Source: a virus
Virus record (IMG/VR): IMGVR_UViG_3300033143_003529
Span: 1-41,952 of that record
Reading direction: 5' to 3' (one strand)
Length of the DNA stretch: 41,952 bases
A program made the position numbers and the translations under genes. This document shows positions 41,072-41,952 of the stretch, in pieces. Position 1 is the first letter of the stretch. Each line of letters starts with the position of its first letter. Below the pieces are notes generated by a model that saw nothing but the letters and a program-made list of their open reading frames with translations, was not told the origin of the DNA and made no database searches.

Positions 41072-41952
41072 CTAATTTATCTATATCTTCCTGCGTCCAT
41101 CCTGGAACTGGCATAAACTTTTTAATTAACCAGCTTAAAGGATGAACCGCTTTATTAAATTTATTGTTAAAAAAGAATTCTTTTGCTAAAACCCTATTTT
41201 CTTTAACTTTTCTATCTTTCAATGGGTAAGGAAACCCGAAATCTCCTCCTTGACTCCTAAACATATGTCCATACCAGGTTTTGTGGGATACTACTACCCT
41301 TCCTCCAGATAACCACGTCTTAACTCCCACCTCTATTCCTTGTGAACCCCAGCTTCCAAACCATTCATCGCAGATATTAAGCTCAAACCATTTCTTCCGG
41401 GTAAGCATAAAGAAGGAACCCTGTAAAGACATACTACTCGTTAACTGTGTTTCTTTTAAATCTTTCTTATATTCTGCTCTTTTCCTATAATCTCTGAAAT
41501 AAGCAAATTTAGGTTCGGTGGTAAAGGTATAGCTATCTGACTGAGGATTATTCTTTCCTATCCATTTAAAATCTCTATGTTCTTTTCCTCCACACTCCCG
41601 ACAAACTCCTGAACGACCCTGGTATCTACGATGTCCTTTCTCACAAACCCAATCAAAAGCATGAAGATTTCTCATAACAGGCACCATAGTCCAATCGTCT
41701 TTCATATCATCCATTAGTTTTACATCAAATCCTTCGTCAAACCCACAATGAGCATCGCACTTGGCTACATATTTAGCGTCTGATAATGATACTGCTTTAT
41801 TACATCCTGCTCTTTGTCCTATGCTTTCTGAATAATGTACTAATACTACCCTCGGATCATCTTTAACGGGTGGGTCAGCCCAAGCACCGTCTAATAAGGC
41901 AATTACCTGTGTCTTTCCTCTAATTTTATCAAGAATATCATCTATCGTTCTA
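41025..41952 (-). CDS. GT27-like glycosyltransferase with zinc-ribbon insertion, main part (split by window edge)
   Basis: The reading frame is open to the right edge and continues at base 167-1, giving 326 aa. Asp84-Ala-His86-Cys is the DxH metal motif of polypeptide GalNAc-transferase-like (GT27) enzymes; it is preceded by GQRAGCNKAV, and GSWGSQGIEVGVKTWLSGGR plus WYGH mirror the GT27 C-terminal catalytic region. A VCEKGHRRYQG...VCRECGG zinc ribbon (Cys121, His125, Cys135, Cys138) is inserted after the metal motif, absent from the 1908-2762 paralogue. It overlaps Ser-Pro gene B by 47 bases, so this transferase is likely to glycosylate the nearby stalk proteins, a hypothesis from sequence and context. 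Confidence 0.85.
   Translation of the reverse strand, partial: RTIDDILDKIRGKTQVIALLDGAWADPPVKDDPRVVLVHYSESIGQRAGCNKAVSLSDAKYVAKCDAHCGFDEGFDVKLMDDMKDDWTMVPVMRNLHAFDWVCEKGHRRYQGRSGVCRECGGKEHRDFKWIGKNNPQSDSYTFTTEPKFAYFRDYRKRAEYKKDLKETQLTSSMSLQGSFFMLTRKKWFELNICDEWFGSWGSQGIEVGVKTWLSGGRVVVSHKTWYGHMFRSQGGDFGFPYPLKDRKVKENRVLAKEFFFNNKFNKAVHPLSWLIKKFMPVPGWTQEDIDKLDANNNNTRLIGRDKG
41839..41952. repeat. Terminal direct repeat, right copy
   Basis: Exact copy of bases 1-114. Merging the copies gives a circle of about 41,838 bp and restores one uninterrupted minus-strand gene from base 167 through the join to base 41025. Confidence 0.95.

Noticed and set aside
1-41952. Lysogeny genes (integrase, excisionase, CI-like repressor) or attachment sites
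   Set aside because: No tyrosine or serine recombinase motifs or tRNA-based att site were seen; only the HTH part of one HNH protein resembles a regulator.
1-41952. Alternative genetic code (TGA or TAG read as an amino acid)
   Set aside because: Conserved proteins end at normal family lengths with standard stops, including TGA, and no in-frame stops interrupt recognised domains.

Overview
The window is a compact, AT-rich tailed-phage genome. Its last 114 bases (41839-41952) repeat bases 1-114 exactly, so it is best read as a closed circle of about 41,838 bp, opened inside a glycosyltransferase gene. Every convincing gene lies on the minus strand, so transcription runs from high to low coordinates. 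Stops and starts overlap often, and the standard genetic code fits. I see no tRNA, rRNA, CRISPR array or integrase, and no DNA or RNA polymerase, primase or helicase.

In transcription order: (1) An early/DNA block (about 25.2-17.1 kb) carries a phosphoesterase, an HTH-HNH protein, a Cas4/RecB-like nuclease, a SWIM zinc-finger protein, a likely origin with a DnaA-box cluster (about 21.07-21.32 kb), a zinc metallopeptidase, a DNA methylase, two small membrane proteins, a second HNH protein, a second methylase-like protein and a free-standing FtsK-gamma domain. (2) A glycan-synthesis island (about 17.1-8.5 kb) carries a phosphoglycosyl transferase, a split transketolase, an HNH gene, a DegT aminotransferase, a hexapeptide acyltransferase, two SDR enzymes, a GT-B-like transferase, two methyltransferases and a rhamnosyltransferase-like gene with a fragment of a relative. 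(3) Packaging (7.8-4.2 kb) comprises a TerS-like protein, TerL and the portal; a consensus promoter and a hairpin leader precede the portal. (4) A second glycosyltransferase group (2.8 kb through the junction to 41.0 kb) encodes two DxH transferases resembling family GT27, a methyltransferase and a further GT-A protein. These lie directly before two large proteins with long Ser-Pro repeats (41.1-36.9 kb). (5) Virion genes (36.9-26.6 kb) follow: scaffold, major capsid, tail/nozzle candidate, appendage, head-tail adaptor, LysM protein and internal/ejection-type protein. (6) The lysis cassette (26.5-25.5 kb) has an M23 endopeptidase, a holin-like protein and an XhlA-like protein, and ends in a terminator.

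The portal, adaptor, nozzle and internal-protein set, with no tape measure, sheath or tail-tube gene recognised, suggests a podovirus. The host cannot be named. Very strong GGAGGTGAT ribosome sites, DnaA boxes and peptidoglycan-directed LysM and M23 domains point to a walled bacterium with ordinary sigma-70-like promoters. The missing replisome suggests that host machinery replicates the phage.

The most unusual idea is that the phage glycosylates its own virion: transferases of polypeptide-GalNAc-transferase type sit next to mucin-like Ser-Pro stalk proteins. A separate island could build and modify a lipid-linked or nucleotide-activated unusual sugar. Several intercistronic RNA hairpins, including a possible bistable element after the capsid gene, form a second unexplained layer.
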